Below are positions 1 to 7,843 of a stretch of DNA of 8,647 nucleotides, in pieces. The stretch spans positions 1-8,647 of the forward strand of contig QKII01000360.1 of assembly GCA_003249625.1 (NCBI GenBank), written 5' to 3'. The notes under the pieces were generated by a model. That model was not told where the DNA came from. It was given only the letters and a program-made list of their open reading frames with translations, and made no database searches. The DNA is from Propionivibrio sp. (GTDB lineage: Bacteria; Pseudomonadota; Gammaproteobacteria; Burkholderiales; Rhodocyclaceae). Each line of letters begins with the position of its first letter. Within the stretch, counting starts at the first letter, position 1. The translations under genes and the position numbers were made by a program.

Positions 1-605
1 AGGCGAGTGATCGCACAAACGGCGCCGGTGGCCACATTGACCAGCAATTTGTCCCACATCGTTCCGTAGATGTTGGTGCTGGCCGTGGCCGGCAGGTCGG
101 CCTTGTTGAATTCATCGACGACGGCTTGCAGACGTGGCGTCAGGCGACCGTCGAGTTCGCCCATGTACGTCTGCTTGCCCTTGTAGCCGGAAATGATGTG
201 CCCGGGTTCGAGGAATACGCCGCCGACGTAGGTCTTGGCCGCCAACACGTGGTCACGGCCGACGACCTCGGCGAGGATGTCCTCATGGCCCAGGCCGTTC
301 TGGATCGACATCACCATCGTTTCCGGGCCGACCAGCGGACGGGCCGACTCGATCGCGGCACGGGTGGCTGCGGATTTGACCAGGACGATGATCAGGTCGA
401 CCGGGGACAGTCCTTCACAACTCGTGAAGGCCCGTACAGGAACGGTCTCTTCGGCGTCGCCAAACCGGATTTTCAAACCGTTTGCGTTGATCGCATCGAC
501 ATGCGCCTGATAGCGATCGACAAAGATGACATCCGACCCGCCGAGCGCCAGCACGCCGCCGATCGAGCAGCCGAGCGCCCCGGCCCCTAGCATGCAAATT
601 TTCAC
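1..605 (-). CDS. Ketopantoate reductase-family (PanE/ApbA) oxidoreductase, partial
   Basis: The reading frame runs without a stop from a GTG at 605 to the window edge, giving 201 residues of a family usually 300-340 long, so the C-terminal helical domain is missing. Residues 7-12 (GAGALG) form the Rossmann GxGxxG nucleotide-binding turn at the extreme N-terminus, which is why GTG 605 is preferred to the internal ATG at codon 5. A purine-rich Shine-Dalgarno (AAAGGGAA on the minus strand, 613-620) lies 7 nt upstream. The NGLG motif (Asn103) and the KLLVN motif (Lys186, Asn190) match the conserved Asn and catalytic Lys/Asn of E. coli PanE. Family members reduce 2-oxo-acids such as 2-dehydropantoate with NADPH in the cytoplasm. 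The neighbouring divergent LysR gene suggests a catabolic or accessory paralogue rather than housekeeping panE, so no symbol is given. Family assignment is firm; substrate is unknown. Confidence 0.9.
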   Translation of the reverse strand, partial: MKICMLGAGALGCSIGGVLALGGSDVIFVDRYQAHVDAINANGLKIRFGDAEETVPVRAFTSCEGLSPVDLIIVLVKSAATRAAIESARPLVGPETMVMSIQNGLGHEDILAEVVGRDHVLAAKTYVGGVFLEPGHIISGYKGKQTYMGELDGRLTPRLQAVVDEFNKADLPATASTNIYGTMWDKLLVNVATGAVCAITR

Positions 606-705
606 GGTTGCGTTCCCTTTCCCCTGCGGCGTTGTGTATTCAGAAGTTGGGCAAACTTTAGTCAGCGCGGAACCTATCGTCCATGCAATAATTACAATTC
701 GCTTA

Positions 706-720
706 ATTGCGTATCGCAAT
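706..720. promoter_or_regulatory. LysR-type operator palindrome (T-N11-A) on the regulator's start codon
   Basis: ATTGCGTATCGCAAT is a perfect inverted repeat with 6-bp arms and a 3-bp centre, and it satisfies the LysR consensus T-N11-A (T707, A719). Its right arm includes the first two bases of the ATG at 719. A GCAAT half-site recurs 31 bp upstream (685-689), about three helical turns away on the same face, which fits the two-site arrangement of LysR tetramers. It lies in the 113-bp space between the divergent reductase and regulator genes. Binding here would be expected to repress the regulator itself. The palindrome is seen directly; its function is inferred. Confidence 0.6.
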
Positions 721-1669
721 GAACAACAACACTTCCACAACCCCGCCGCTGCTCGACGCAAACCTGCTCCAGCTGTTCGAACTGATCTACAGCACGCGCA
801 GCGTCACTCGCGCCGCCGAGCAACTCGGACTCGCGCAGCCGACGGTCAGCATCTGGCTCGGCAAACTGCGCAAGCACCTCAACGATCCACTGTTCGTCCG
901 CACACCGTCGGGCATGCAACCGACACCAGAAGCCGACGCACTGATCGCCACGGTACGGGAGGTGCTGGAATCGTTGCGCGCACTGTCCCAGCGCGAAGCG
1001 TGCTTCGACCCGGCGACCAGCGACCGCCGTTTCCGCATCGGCATGACCGACGCGAGCCACATCACCCTGCTACCGCAACTGCTCGCGCACGTGCGCTCGG
1101 TCGCGCCCGGCGTGCGGCTCGGCGCGGAACAGATCGATAAAAAAATCGCGGCGCGGCTGGAATCCGGCGAGGCCGATCTGGCCTTGGGTTTCATCCCGGA
1201 ACTGGGCGCCGGTTTTTATCAGCAGAGCCTTTACACTCAGGATTGGGTTTGTCTCGCCAACGGCAATCATCCGCGCATCACGGAAACGCTTACGCAGGAC
1301 AACTACGAGGCCGAAGGCCACATCAACATCGTCTCGGGTACCGGACACAACCTGCTGGAATCAAGTCTGGAACGATGCCATCTCCCGCATCGCATCGTGC
1401 TCGAACTACCCGGCTTCCTCGGCCTCGGGACCATCGTCTCGACCACCGACCTGCTCGTCACCCTTCCCCGGCATATTGGCGAGACGTTGGCGCGAATCGG
1501 CGGCCTCAACACCTTTCCCTGCCCAATCCCGATTCCCGGCTTCACCGTCAGGCAACACTGGCACGCGCGCTACCACAACGATCCGGGGAACCGCTGGTTA
1601 AGGGGTGTTTGCGCAGCGCTGTTCGGCCATCAGAATGATGAACACCAGGCTGCGGCAGGACACCTATAA
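719..1669 (+). CDS. LysR-type transcriptional regulator (NodD/NahR/PcpR-like)
   Basis: The 316-residue product has standard LysR length. Residues about 15-72 form the winged helix-turn-helix: the segment from SVTRAAEQLGLAQPTVS (28-44) to LNDPLFVRT (54-62) is diagnostic. The remainder is the effector-binding domain, ending with the QHWHARYHNDPGNRWLR stretch (about 283-299) typical of NodD/NahR/PcpR-type regulators of aromatic or xenobiotic catabolism. ATG 719 is chosen over an in-frame TTG at 707; neither has a clear Shine-Dalgarno, and both lie inside the palindrome at 706-720, so initiation may be weak and autoregulated. The gene diverges from the ketopantoate reductase-family gene, its most likely target. 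It is GC-rich like that gene and unlike the operon downstream, so it probably belongs with the reductase and not with the transporter. The inducer cannot be inferred. Confidence 0.92.
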   Translation: MNNNTSTTPPLLDANLLQLFELIYSTRSVTRAAEQLGLAQPTVSIWLGKLRKHLNDPLFVRTPSGMQPTPEADALIATVREVLESLRALSQREACFDPATSDRRFRIGMTDASHITLLPQLLAHVRSVAPGVRLGAEQIDKKIAARLESGEADLALGFIPELGAGFYQQSLYTQDWVCLANGNHPRITETLTQDNYEAEGHINIVSGTGHNLLESSLERCHLPHRIVLELPGFLGLGTIVSTTDLLVTLPRHIGETLARIGGLNTFPCPIPIPGFTVRQHWHARYHNDPGNRWLRGVCAALFGHQNDEHQAAAGHL

Positions 1670-1715
1670 GTCAACTTGCCGCCTTCTCAAACCACCCGGT
1701 TTCCGCTGACACGCA

Positions 1716-2624
1716 TCAAAATCTGGTAAGCAGCGTGCGGGTGAAGTCACAACACTCTTGAGCCAAAGCGACGATGGAGGCAACCATCGCGCTGCGCTGC
1801 TCACCACGGTAAATCGCGACGTAGGTGATTTCCGGCAGCGTTGGCGCCACTTCGACCACATCGAGCAAATTCGCTTCGATGAGCGGAGCCAAACAGTATC
1901 TTGGCAACAGGCTCACTCCAAGCCCGGACACCGTCATGCCAATGATTGAAATCAAATTGTTGCTCGTAAGCACATTTGAAGGGGTGATGCCAAACGATTT
2001 GAACCATCTTTCATAGATCAGCCCCGAGCCGGACATATCGCCCTGGGTCAGAAAACGCCGAGAGGCCAACAATTCCTGCACGCGGTAATACACGCCACGT
2101 TCCAACAGACCGGGCTTGCACATCCAGGCGTTCTCCACTTGCCCCACCACCGTCTTCATGACACGACGGTCATCCGGCAACTCTGGCACGATGGCCAAAT
2201 CCAGTTCATCGACAAGCAATTTCTCGCGGAGTGCGATGCTGCCAGCGACATCCGGCTCGATAACCACGCGCGGGTAGATTTCTTGAATTACCCCGACCAA
2301 GCGAGGAAACCAGGTCATCGCAGTCAGTTCGGTCAATCCTATGCGAAGGCGACGCTCCACAACCTCCGGGCGCTGAAAGCGTTCCACGGCTTCATCACGG
2401 TGCGCAAGCAGACGGCCTGCTATCGCGTACATCTCCTCACCTTTTTCCGTCAGTCGCGAACTCCTCAACGTACGGTCGAACAATGGCGTATCAAAAAGCG
2501 CTTCCAGTTCTTGCACGCGCTTGGATATGGCTGACTGGGTCGTATGAAGTTTCTGGGCCGCCAAAGAAAAGCCGCCTAGCCTTGCTACCCAATAAACCGC
2601 TTCAAGTTGTTTGAAAGTCAACAA
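1716..2624 (-). CDS. LysR-type transcriptional regulator divergent from the ABC/aminotransferase operon
   Basis: The 302-residue product has the normal LysR layout: an N-terminal winged helix-turn-helix (about 2-60; FSLAAQKLHTTQSAISKRVQ at about 19-38, then LFDTPLFDR) and a type 2 periplasmic-binding-like effector domain (about 90-302). TTG 2624 is preferred because AAAAAGG (2633-2639 on the minus strand) stands 8 nt before it and the product then starts MLTFKQLEA, a common LysR opening. GTG 2633 (305 residues) overlaps that ribosome-binding site and is the alternative. The gene diverges from the transporter operon across a 186-bp gap and shares its lower GC content, the classic arrangement for a regulator activating its neighbour with the imported compound or a breakdown product as co-inducer. 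It is not closely similar to the other LysR protein in the window. Ligand is unknown. Confidence 0.92.
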   Translation of the reverse strand: MLTFKQLEAVYWVARLGGFSLAAQKLHTTQSAISKRVQELEALFDTPLFDRTLRSSRLTEKGEEMYAIAGRLLAHRDEAVERFQRPEVVERRLRIGLTELTAMTWFPRLVGVIQEIYPRVVIEPDVAGSIALREKLLVDELDLAIVPELPDDRRVMKTVVGQVENAWMCKPGLLERGVYYRVQELLASRRFLTQGDMSGSGLIYERWFKSFGITPSNVLTSNNLISIIGMTVSGLGVSLLPRYCLAPLIEANLLDVVEVAPTLPEITYVAIYRGEQRSAMVASIVALAQECCDFTRTLLTRF

Positions 2625-2663
2625 AGCACACACCTTTTTGGTTCATGAAAGTGACTGCCCACC

Positions 2664-2712
2664 AAAAAATCCGAGAAAACCCAGCTAAAAATCTATTTTT
2701 TCGATCTGTTTT
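2664..2712. promoter_or_regulatory. Phased A/T tracts (predicted DNA bend) with an AAAAAT/ATTTTT palindrome
   Basis: Five runs of 4-6 A or T occur at 2664-2669, 2676-2679, 2687-2691, 2696-2701 and 2709-2712. Their centres are spaced about 11, 11.5, 9.5 and 12 bp, close to the DNA helical repeat, which predicts intrinsic curvature. The middle pair forms a perfect inverted repeat AAAAAT-CT-ATTTTT (2687-2700), centred roughly 50 bp upstream of the expected transcription start. Regulator binding between divergent genes often uses such DNA, so this is the best candidate region for the LysR operator, although no strict T-N11-A box was found. The tracts and palindrome are seen; bending and function are inferred. 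Confidence 0.45.
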
Positions 2713-2739
2713 GATAATTTTATATCGTTTTACTTTATA
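2711..2739 (+). promoter_or_regulatory. Candidate sigma70-type promoter of the transporter operon
   Basis: TTGATA (2711-2716) and TTTATA (2734-2739) are separated by exactly 17 bp and match the -35 (TTGACA) and -10 (TATAAT) consensus at 5 of 6 and 4 of 6 positions. The expected start is near 2746, leaving a leader of about 65 nt before the ATG at 2811. The element sits directly downstream of the phased A/T tracts. The setting is very AT-rich, so chance matches are possible. Confidence 0.55.
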
Positions 2740-2762
2740 AGACAGCGCTCCCAGAATATCCA

Positions 2763-2789
2763 CAACGACACACCGCCGTGTTGTCGTTG
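2763..2789 (+). promoter_or_regulatory. Hairpin in the 5' leader of the operon
   Basis: CAACGACA (2763-2770) pairs perfectly with TGTCGTTG (2782-2789). The stem continues as CAC/GTG past a single bulged T (2781) around a CGCC loop. It lies 12 nt upstream of the Shine-Dalgarno GGAG (2802-2805), with no T-run after it, so it is not a terminator. It could protect the mRNA 5' end, or as DNA be a second operator downstream of the start site. The pairing is direct observation; its role is inferred. Confidence 0.45.
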
Positions 2790-2810
2790 CCAAATCATCT
2801 TGGAGAAGCC

Positions 2811-3647
2811 ATGACTCAACTACTGAACCCCACTCGTCGCAAAACACTCGCATGTGGACTTATGCTTGCAGTGTGTTTCACCGCGACCTCGGCACATGCC
2901 AGCCGCCTTGATGACATCAAGAGCCGGGGTAAGCTCATTTGTGCCACCCTCTCAGGCTCGGAACCTCTCGCGTATCAAGATCCGCAAACCCGCCAGTATG
3001 TCGGCTTTGACGTCGATACTTGTGCTGCGCTGGCAAAGCGGATGGGTGTCGCTTTGGAGCACCGTCCCATAACTGTAGAGGCCCGAATTCCTGAGCTTGG
3101 ACTCGGACGCGTAGACGTTGTTGCAGCCGCCATGGGGTACACGAAAAAGCGTGCAGAGCAAATCGCCTATTCGGACATCCACTACCAGATCCCTCTGAAA
3201 ATCGTCGTTGCATCAGACTCGAGCATTACCAAATTCTCTGATCTGAACGGGAAAAAGGTGAGCGCAAACAAGGGCAGTACGCCGGAGTTGTACACACGTT
3301 CGAAGATTCCGGGGGCCGAAGTGGTTACCTATCAGGACAGCCCGACCGCTTTTCTTGCGCTGGCCCAAGGAAAAGTACAGGGATTTGCTATTGCGCAAGC
3401 GTCGGGTATTCGCTTCGTAGAGGAAGGCGCGGGCAAATTCAAGTTCCTCGACGAGAGCCTGGCATATGAACCTACTGGCCTGGGCATAAAGAAAGACGAA
3501 CCCGAACTACTTCAGGCCGTCAATACGGCGCTCCGTGAAATGGAATCGTCCGGTGAGCTGGATGCCATGTGGAACAAGTGGTACGGCCCCTCGACCCGTT
3601 TCAAGATTCTGCGGGAGAAGAAACTGACCCCCGTTTCAGAGTTCTGA
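2811..3647 (+). CDS. Periplasmic substrate-binding protein of an amino-acid-type ABC transporter (SBP family 3)
   Basis: This 278-residue precursor has a Sec signal peptide: basic NPTRRK (6-11), a hydrophobic core and a likely signal peptidase I cut after AHA (28-30). The mature part is a two-lobed family 3 binding protein: YVGFDVD (63-69) in lobe 1, YTKKRAEQIAYSD (110-122) with the carboxylate-binding Arg114, NKGSTPE (153-159) in lobe 2, and a C-terminal helix ending WNKWYGP (254-260). ATG 2811 is chosen because GGAG stands 5 nt before it and the signal peptide then begins correctly. First gene of the operon. At 189-196 the residues are VQGFAIAQ, where relatives such as GltI usually have VDAFVTDD; the Asp that binds the ligand alpha-amino group is absent. 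The protein delivers a small amino acid or analogue to the permeases that follow; the ligand cannot be named. Confidence 0.93.
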   Translation: MTQLLNPTRRKTLACGLMLAVCFTATSAHASRLDDIKSRGKLICATLSGSEPLAYQDPQTRQYVGFDVDTCAALAKRMGVALEHRPITVEARIPELGLGRVDVVAAAMGYTKKRAEQIAYSDIHYQIPLKIVVASDSSITKFSDLNGKKVSANKGSTPELYTRSKIPGAEVVTYQDSPTAFLALAQGKVQGFAIAQASGIRFVEEGAGKFKFLDESLAYEPTGLGIKKDEPELLQAVNTALREMESSGELDAMWNKWYGPSTRFKILREKKLTPVSEF

Positions 3648-3650
3648 AAC
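3633..3650 (+). promoter_or_regulatory. Hairpin spanning the binding-protein stop codon
   Basis: GTTTCAG (3633-3639) and CTGAAAC (3644-3650) make a perfect 7-bp stem around an AGTT loop; the stop codon TGA (3645-3647) is in the right arm. No T-run follows, so it is not a classic terminator. Hairpins here are known in binding-protein operons to stabilise the upstream message or limit downstream expression, giving excess binding protein over membrane subunits. Only the pairing is certain. Confidence 0.5.
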
Positions 3651-3685
3651 TCCTTCCTCAATTCTCGTCGACCGGAGCCTAACAG

Positions 3686-4387
3686 ATGGTATCGCTCGAT
3701 TTTGGCGCTGTACTGCAAGGGCGGTACCTCGACTGGCTGCTTTCAGGCGCGGCAATGACATTGATGTTGTTTGTCGCCGCCTGGGTCACGGGGTTTGTCC
3801 TGTCACTCTTCGTAGTTTCACTCAGGCAATCCGGCGTAAAAGCGCTGGAAGCCTTTGCGATTGCATTCGTCAGCTATCACCGCAACGTTCCCGGACTGGT
3901 CCAGGTCTTTCTTTGGTACTTCGGAGCCCCCCAATTGCTTCCAGAGACGTGGCAGGCCTGGATCAATGCTCAGGGAAGCGAATTCATTCTTGTATGGCTA
4001 GCTCTCTCGTTCAACACAGCCGCCTACATGTCCGAAGACCTTCGGAGCGGAATTCGTTCGCTCCCCCCCACACAAATTGAAGCGGCTCGCGCATTGGGAA
4101 TGACCTTTGTCCAATCGATGCGTCTGGTCGTACTGCCCCAGGCACTACGCGTTGCCATACCGCCGCTTGTAAATCAGTCACTCGGTCTCTTCAAGTCAAC
4201 GAGCCTGGCCATGTCGGTGGGCCTTGCCGAGATCACCTACGCATCACGCCAGGTGGAGAACGAAACTTTCAGGACCTTCGAAGCGTTTGCGGTCGCTTCC
4301 GCTTTCTATTGGATTTGTTCCTTTTCCCTGATGGCCGTTGGTCACTATTGGAGCAAGCGGCTTAATCCCGTCAGGAGCGCGAGATGA
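3686..4387 (+). CDS. Amino-acid-type ABC transporter permease, first subunit (GltJ/HisM family)
   Basis: The 233-residue integral membrane protein has hydrophobic stretches at about 18-44, 55-80, 98-116, 160-180 and 198-221, and the EAA loop EAARALGMT...VLPQA (132-153) that docks on the ABC ATPase. This is the polar amino acid permease family (His/Glu/Gln/Arg/opine), in which two related permeases usually pair. Start ATG 3686 has GGAG (3674-3677) 8 nt upstream. The stop overlaps the next start as ATGA (4384-4387), indicating translational coupling. It forms the inner-membrane channel with the following gene product. Length is normal for the family and no key motif is missing. Substrate specificity is not readable from the sequence. 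Confidence 0.93.
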   Translation: MVSLDFGAVLQGRYLDWLLSGAAMTLMLFVAAWVTGFVLSLFVVSLRQSGVKALEAFAIAFVSYHRNVPGLVQVFLWYFGAPQLLPETWQAWINAQGSEFILVWLALSFNTAAYMSEDLRSGIRSLPPTQIEAARALGMTFVQSMRLVVLPQALRVAIPPLVNQSLGLFKSTSLAMSVGLAEITYASRQVENETFRTFEAFAVASAFYWICSFSLMAVGHYWSKRLNPVRSAR

Positions 4388-5085
4388 TCGATATTCTTAA
4401 AGACTATGGCCTGTTGTTGCTGGTTGGCCAATTTCCCCAAGGCCCGCTGGGTGGACTGGCGCTCACACTCATCCTGGCGGTCGTCGGTCTGGTTGCGTCG
4501 TTCCCGCTCGCCGTGCTGATGGGAATAGCTCGAACCAGCCCCATCAAGAGCGTGCGCGCACCCGCAACGATCATAGTGCACGCGGTGCGAGGACTTCCCG
4601 TGCTCATGTTGATTTTCTGGGCGTATTTCATCGTTCCGTTACTCGTTGGAAGAAGTGTTTCAGGAGTAACCACCGTCATATGTGCACTCATTTTTTATGA
4701 GCTCGCGTTCATGGGCGAGGTGGTTCGTGCGGGAATCGAGGCGATTCCCAAAGGTCAGGTCGAAGCGGCGCGTTCGCTGGGAATGACCTATAGCCAGACA
4801 ATGCGAAAGATCATCCTTCCGCAGGCTCTCCTGCAAATGACGCCAAGCATTTTGAGTCAGTTCATCAATCTCATAAAGAACACGTCGCTCGGCTACATCA
4901 TCAGCGTCAATGAATTGACCTATGCCGCCTATCAAGTCAATGCACAGCTGCTTACCCGTCCCTTCGAGGTCTATTTAATCCTGGCTGCAACCTATTTCAT
5001 TCTTTGCTGGCTGCTGAGTATCGGCGTCGGCAAACTGGAGAAAAAAATAAATAACCGGCGCGTCGCGGTGCCAAGGAGCGTATGA
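4384..5085 (+). CDS. Amino-acid-type ABC transporter permease, second subunit (GltK/HisQ family)
   Basis: This 233-residue membrane protein is the partner of the preceding permease. Hydrophobic segments lie at about 23-48, 61-88, 94-112, 155-176 and 195-216. The ATPase-docking EAA loop EAARSLGMT...ILPQA (127-148) is intact. The start ATG 4384 overlaps the upstream stop by 4 nt and has AGGAG (4373-4377) 6 nt before it. One base separates its stop from the ATPase start, so the transporter genes should be co-translated. The equal length and parallel EAA motif of the two permeases fit a heterodimeric channel. The C-terminus is rich in Lys/Arg and presumably cytoplasmic. Confidence 0.93.
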   Translation: MIDILKDYGLLLLVGQFPQGPLGGLALTLILAVVGLVASFPLAVLMGIARTSPIKSVRAPATIIVHAVRGLPVLMLIFWAYFIVPLLVGRSVSGVTTVICALIFYELAFMGEVVRAGIEAIPKGQVEAARSLGMTYSQTMRKIILPQALLQMTPSILSQFINLIKNTSLGYIISVNELTYAAYQVNAQLLTRPFEVYLILAATYFILCWLLSIGVGKLEKKINNRRVAVPRSV

Positions 5086-5086
5086 A

Positions 5087-5815
5087 ATGATCAGATTCGA
5101 AGGTGTTGACAAGTATTACGGCGACTACAAGGCACTAGACGACGTCACGGAGACTATCGAGAAAGGTGACGTGGTTGTCGTTTGTGGCCCATCAGGTTCG
5201 GGAAAATCCACGCTCATCCGCACCATTAACCGGCTGGAACCAATCTCGAAGGGGCGAATCGTTGTCAACGGACAGGATATTCACGCGACCGGTGTCAACG
5301 TTAACCAGTTGCGTAGCCATATCGGTTTCGTTTTCCAGAGCTTCAACCTGTTTCCCCATCTGAGCGTACTTCAGAACGTATCGATGGGCCCGATCAACGT
5401 TTTAGGCATCTCGGAACAGGAAGCACGAGAACGGTCCATGGCATTACTCGCCAAAGTGGACCTGCAACACAAGGCCGACGCCTATCCTCCGCAACTCTCC
5501 GGAGGCCAGCAGCAGCGCGTTGCCATCGCGCGAGCACTCGCAATGCAACCGCCCGTAATGTTGTTCGATGAGCCAACGAGCGCACTTGATCCAGAAATGG
5601 TCGGCGAAGTACTTGGCGTCATGAAACAACTTGCGGCGGACGGGATGACGATGATCTGCGTAACTCACGAAATGGGCTTCGCCCGCGAGGTCGCTGATCG
5701 CATTTTGTTCATGGACGTTGGCGCCATTCTGGAACGCTCTACTCCTGATGAATTCTTTTCCAGCCCGAAACATCCACGTGCCCAGAAGTTTATTTCCGAC
5801 ATACGGCACGCCTAA
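5087..5815 (+). CDS. Amino-acid-type ABC transporter ATP-binding protein (GltL/GlnQ family)
   Basis: The 242-residue cytoplasmic ATPase carries every ABC motif: Walker [10 protein letters not shown] (34-42), Q-loop Gln84 in [11 protein letters not shown], signature LSGGQQQR (137-144), Walker B VMLFDEP (157-163), D-loop SALD and the switch His194 in [14 protein letters not shown]. The FNLFPH and THEMGFAR wording and the length are typical of the polar amino acid uptake subfamily. ATP hydrolysis by its dimer drives uptake through the two permeases encoded just upstream. ATG 5087 is preceded by AAGGAG (5073-5078) at 8 nt, lying inside the last codons of the permease gene. All catalytic residues are present. 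Confidence 0.96.
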   Translation: MIRFEGVDKYYGDYKALDDVTETIEKGDVVVVCGPSGSGKSTLIRTINRLEPISKGRIVVNGQDIHATGVNVNQLRSHIGFVFQSFNLFPHLSVLQNVSMGPINVLGISEQEARERSMALLAKVDLQHKADAYPPQLSGGQQQRVAIARALAMQPPVMLFDEPTSALDPEMVGEVLGVMKQLAADGMTMICVTHEMGFAREVADRILFMDVGAILERSTPDEFFSSPKHPRAQKFISDIRHA

Positions 5816-5831
5816 CCGAAAGTGAATGTAA

Positions 5832-7049
<1,218 letters not shown>

Positions 7050-7067
7050 GACACCACGAATGGTGTT
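7050..7067 (+). repeat. Intergenic hairpin after the aminotransferase gene
   Basis: ACACCA (7051-7056) pairs with TGGTGT (7061-7066) around a CGAA tetraloop, plus a possible G-T pair at the base (7050/7067). It begins immediately after the stop codon. Only TTAACCC follows, so termination is unlikely; an mRNA-stabilising or processing hairpin is possible. Confidence 0.35.
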
Positions 7068-7105
7068 TAACCCGAGTCAAACCATTCATAAAAAAGGATC
7101 ACGCC

Positions 7106-7807
7106 ATGAGCATAGGATTCCGCGTTTTCTTGCAACGTGACTTGCCTCCGAAGGAGCTCGTCGATGCATATAAGGAACTGCCGGCCGCCAACGTCGCTGA
7201 CTGCATGAATCGTCTCAGTGCAATGAGTTCAGCGATTCATTTGATCAACAAGCCTTTTTCCGGCTCGATGGCAGGGCCCGCACTTACCGTAAAAGTACGG
7301 CCCGGCGACAATTTGATGTTGCACAAGGCGCTGAACATGGCGACAGAAGGTGACGTTATCGTGGTTTCCAACGAAGGCGATCGCAGTCAATCGCTGATGG
7401 GTGAAATCATGGCCAATTACGGGAAATTCAAAAAAGTGGCCGGCTTCGTCTTCGATGGTCCCGTCCGCGACCTGGATGCGCTCTACGATCTTGGCGTACC
7501 TGTCTACGCCACCGGCACCACGCCGGGAGGTCCCTTCAAGGATGGCCCCGGGGAGGTAAACGTACCCATTTCATGCGGTAATGCCAATGTTGAACCCGGT
7601 GACATCATTCTTGGGGATCTGGATGGCGTCATAGTTATTCCCCGGCTTGATGCAGCCTCGCTTCTTGAAGCGGCTCGGAAATTTTCCGCGACGGACAAGG
7701 AAAAAGCCGAAGCTGCTGCATTGGGAACGGCAAACCGCTCATGGGTAGAAAAGAGCCTGGAGGAGAAAGGCTGCCAAATTCTGGACATGAAATACGCGGC
7801 CCGATGA
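7106..7807 (+). CDS. RraA-family protein, probable 4-hydroxy-4-methyl-2-oxoglutarate (HMG)/CHA-type aldolase
   Basis: The 233-residue protein has the RraA/MenG-like alpha-beta fold signature: VAGFVFDGPVRDLDAL (111-126) with the paired Arg121-Asp122, MGEIMANYG (98-106), and GDLDGVIVIP (170-179). The Arg-Asp pair in this context is the hallmark of class II HMG/CHA aldolases, in which these residues hold the substrate and the divalent metal; E. coli RraA, an RNase E inhibitor, is a non-enzymatic relative about 160 residues long, so the symbol rraA would mislead. Such aldolases cleave 4-hydroxy-4-methyl-2-oxoglutarate or 4-carboxy-4-hydroxy-2-oxoadipate to pyruvate and a 2-oxo acid, and often decarboxylate oxaloacetate. 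ATG 7106 follows AAGGA (7094-7098) by 7 nt and is preferred to ATG 7007, which would overlap the aminotransferase. The aminotransferase upstream would supply the 2-oxo acid substrate. Enzyme class likely; precise substrate inferred. Confidence 0.85.
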   Translation: MSIGFRVFLQRDLPPKELVDAYKELPAANVADCMNRLSAMSSAIHLINKPFSGSMAGPALTVKVRPGDNLMLHKALNMATEGDVIVVSNEGDRSQSLMGEIMANYGKFKKVAGFVFDGPVRDLDALYDLGVPVYATGTTPGGPFKDGPGEVNVPISCGNANVEPGDIILGDLDGVIVIPRLDAASLLEAARKFSATDKEKAEAAALGTANRSWVEKSLEEKGCQILDMKYAAR

Positions 7808-7843
7808 CATATTTGTGCAGTTAACGCCTTGAGGAGCCCTACT

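Noticed and set aside
1652..1682. GCGGCAGG/CTTGCCGC inverted repeat at the end of the first LysR gene as a terminator
   Set aside because: The stem is short with a 15-nt loop and no T-run follows on either strand.
2778..2810. GTG 2778 as an upstream in-frame start of the binding protein
   Set aside because: It lies inside the leader hairpin without a ribosome-binding site and would put 11 residues before the signal peptide; ATG 2811 has GGAG at the right distance.
2862..2876. Lipoprotein signal (LAVC, residues 19-22) in the binding protein
   Set aside because: Val precedes the Cys where Gly, Ala or Ser is expected, and a good AHA signal peptidase I site follows.
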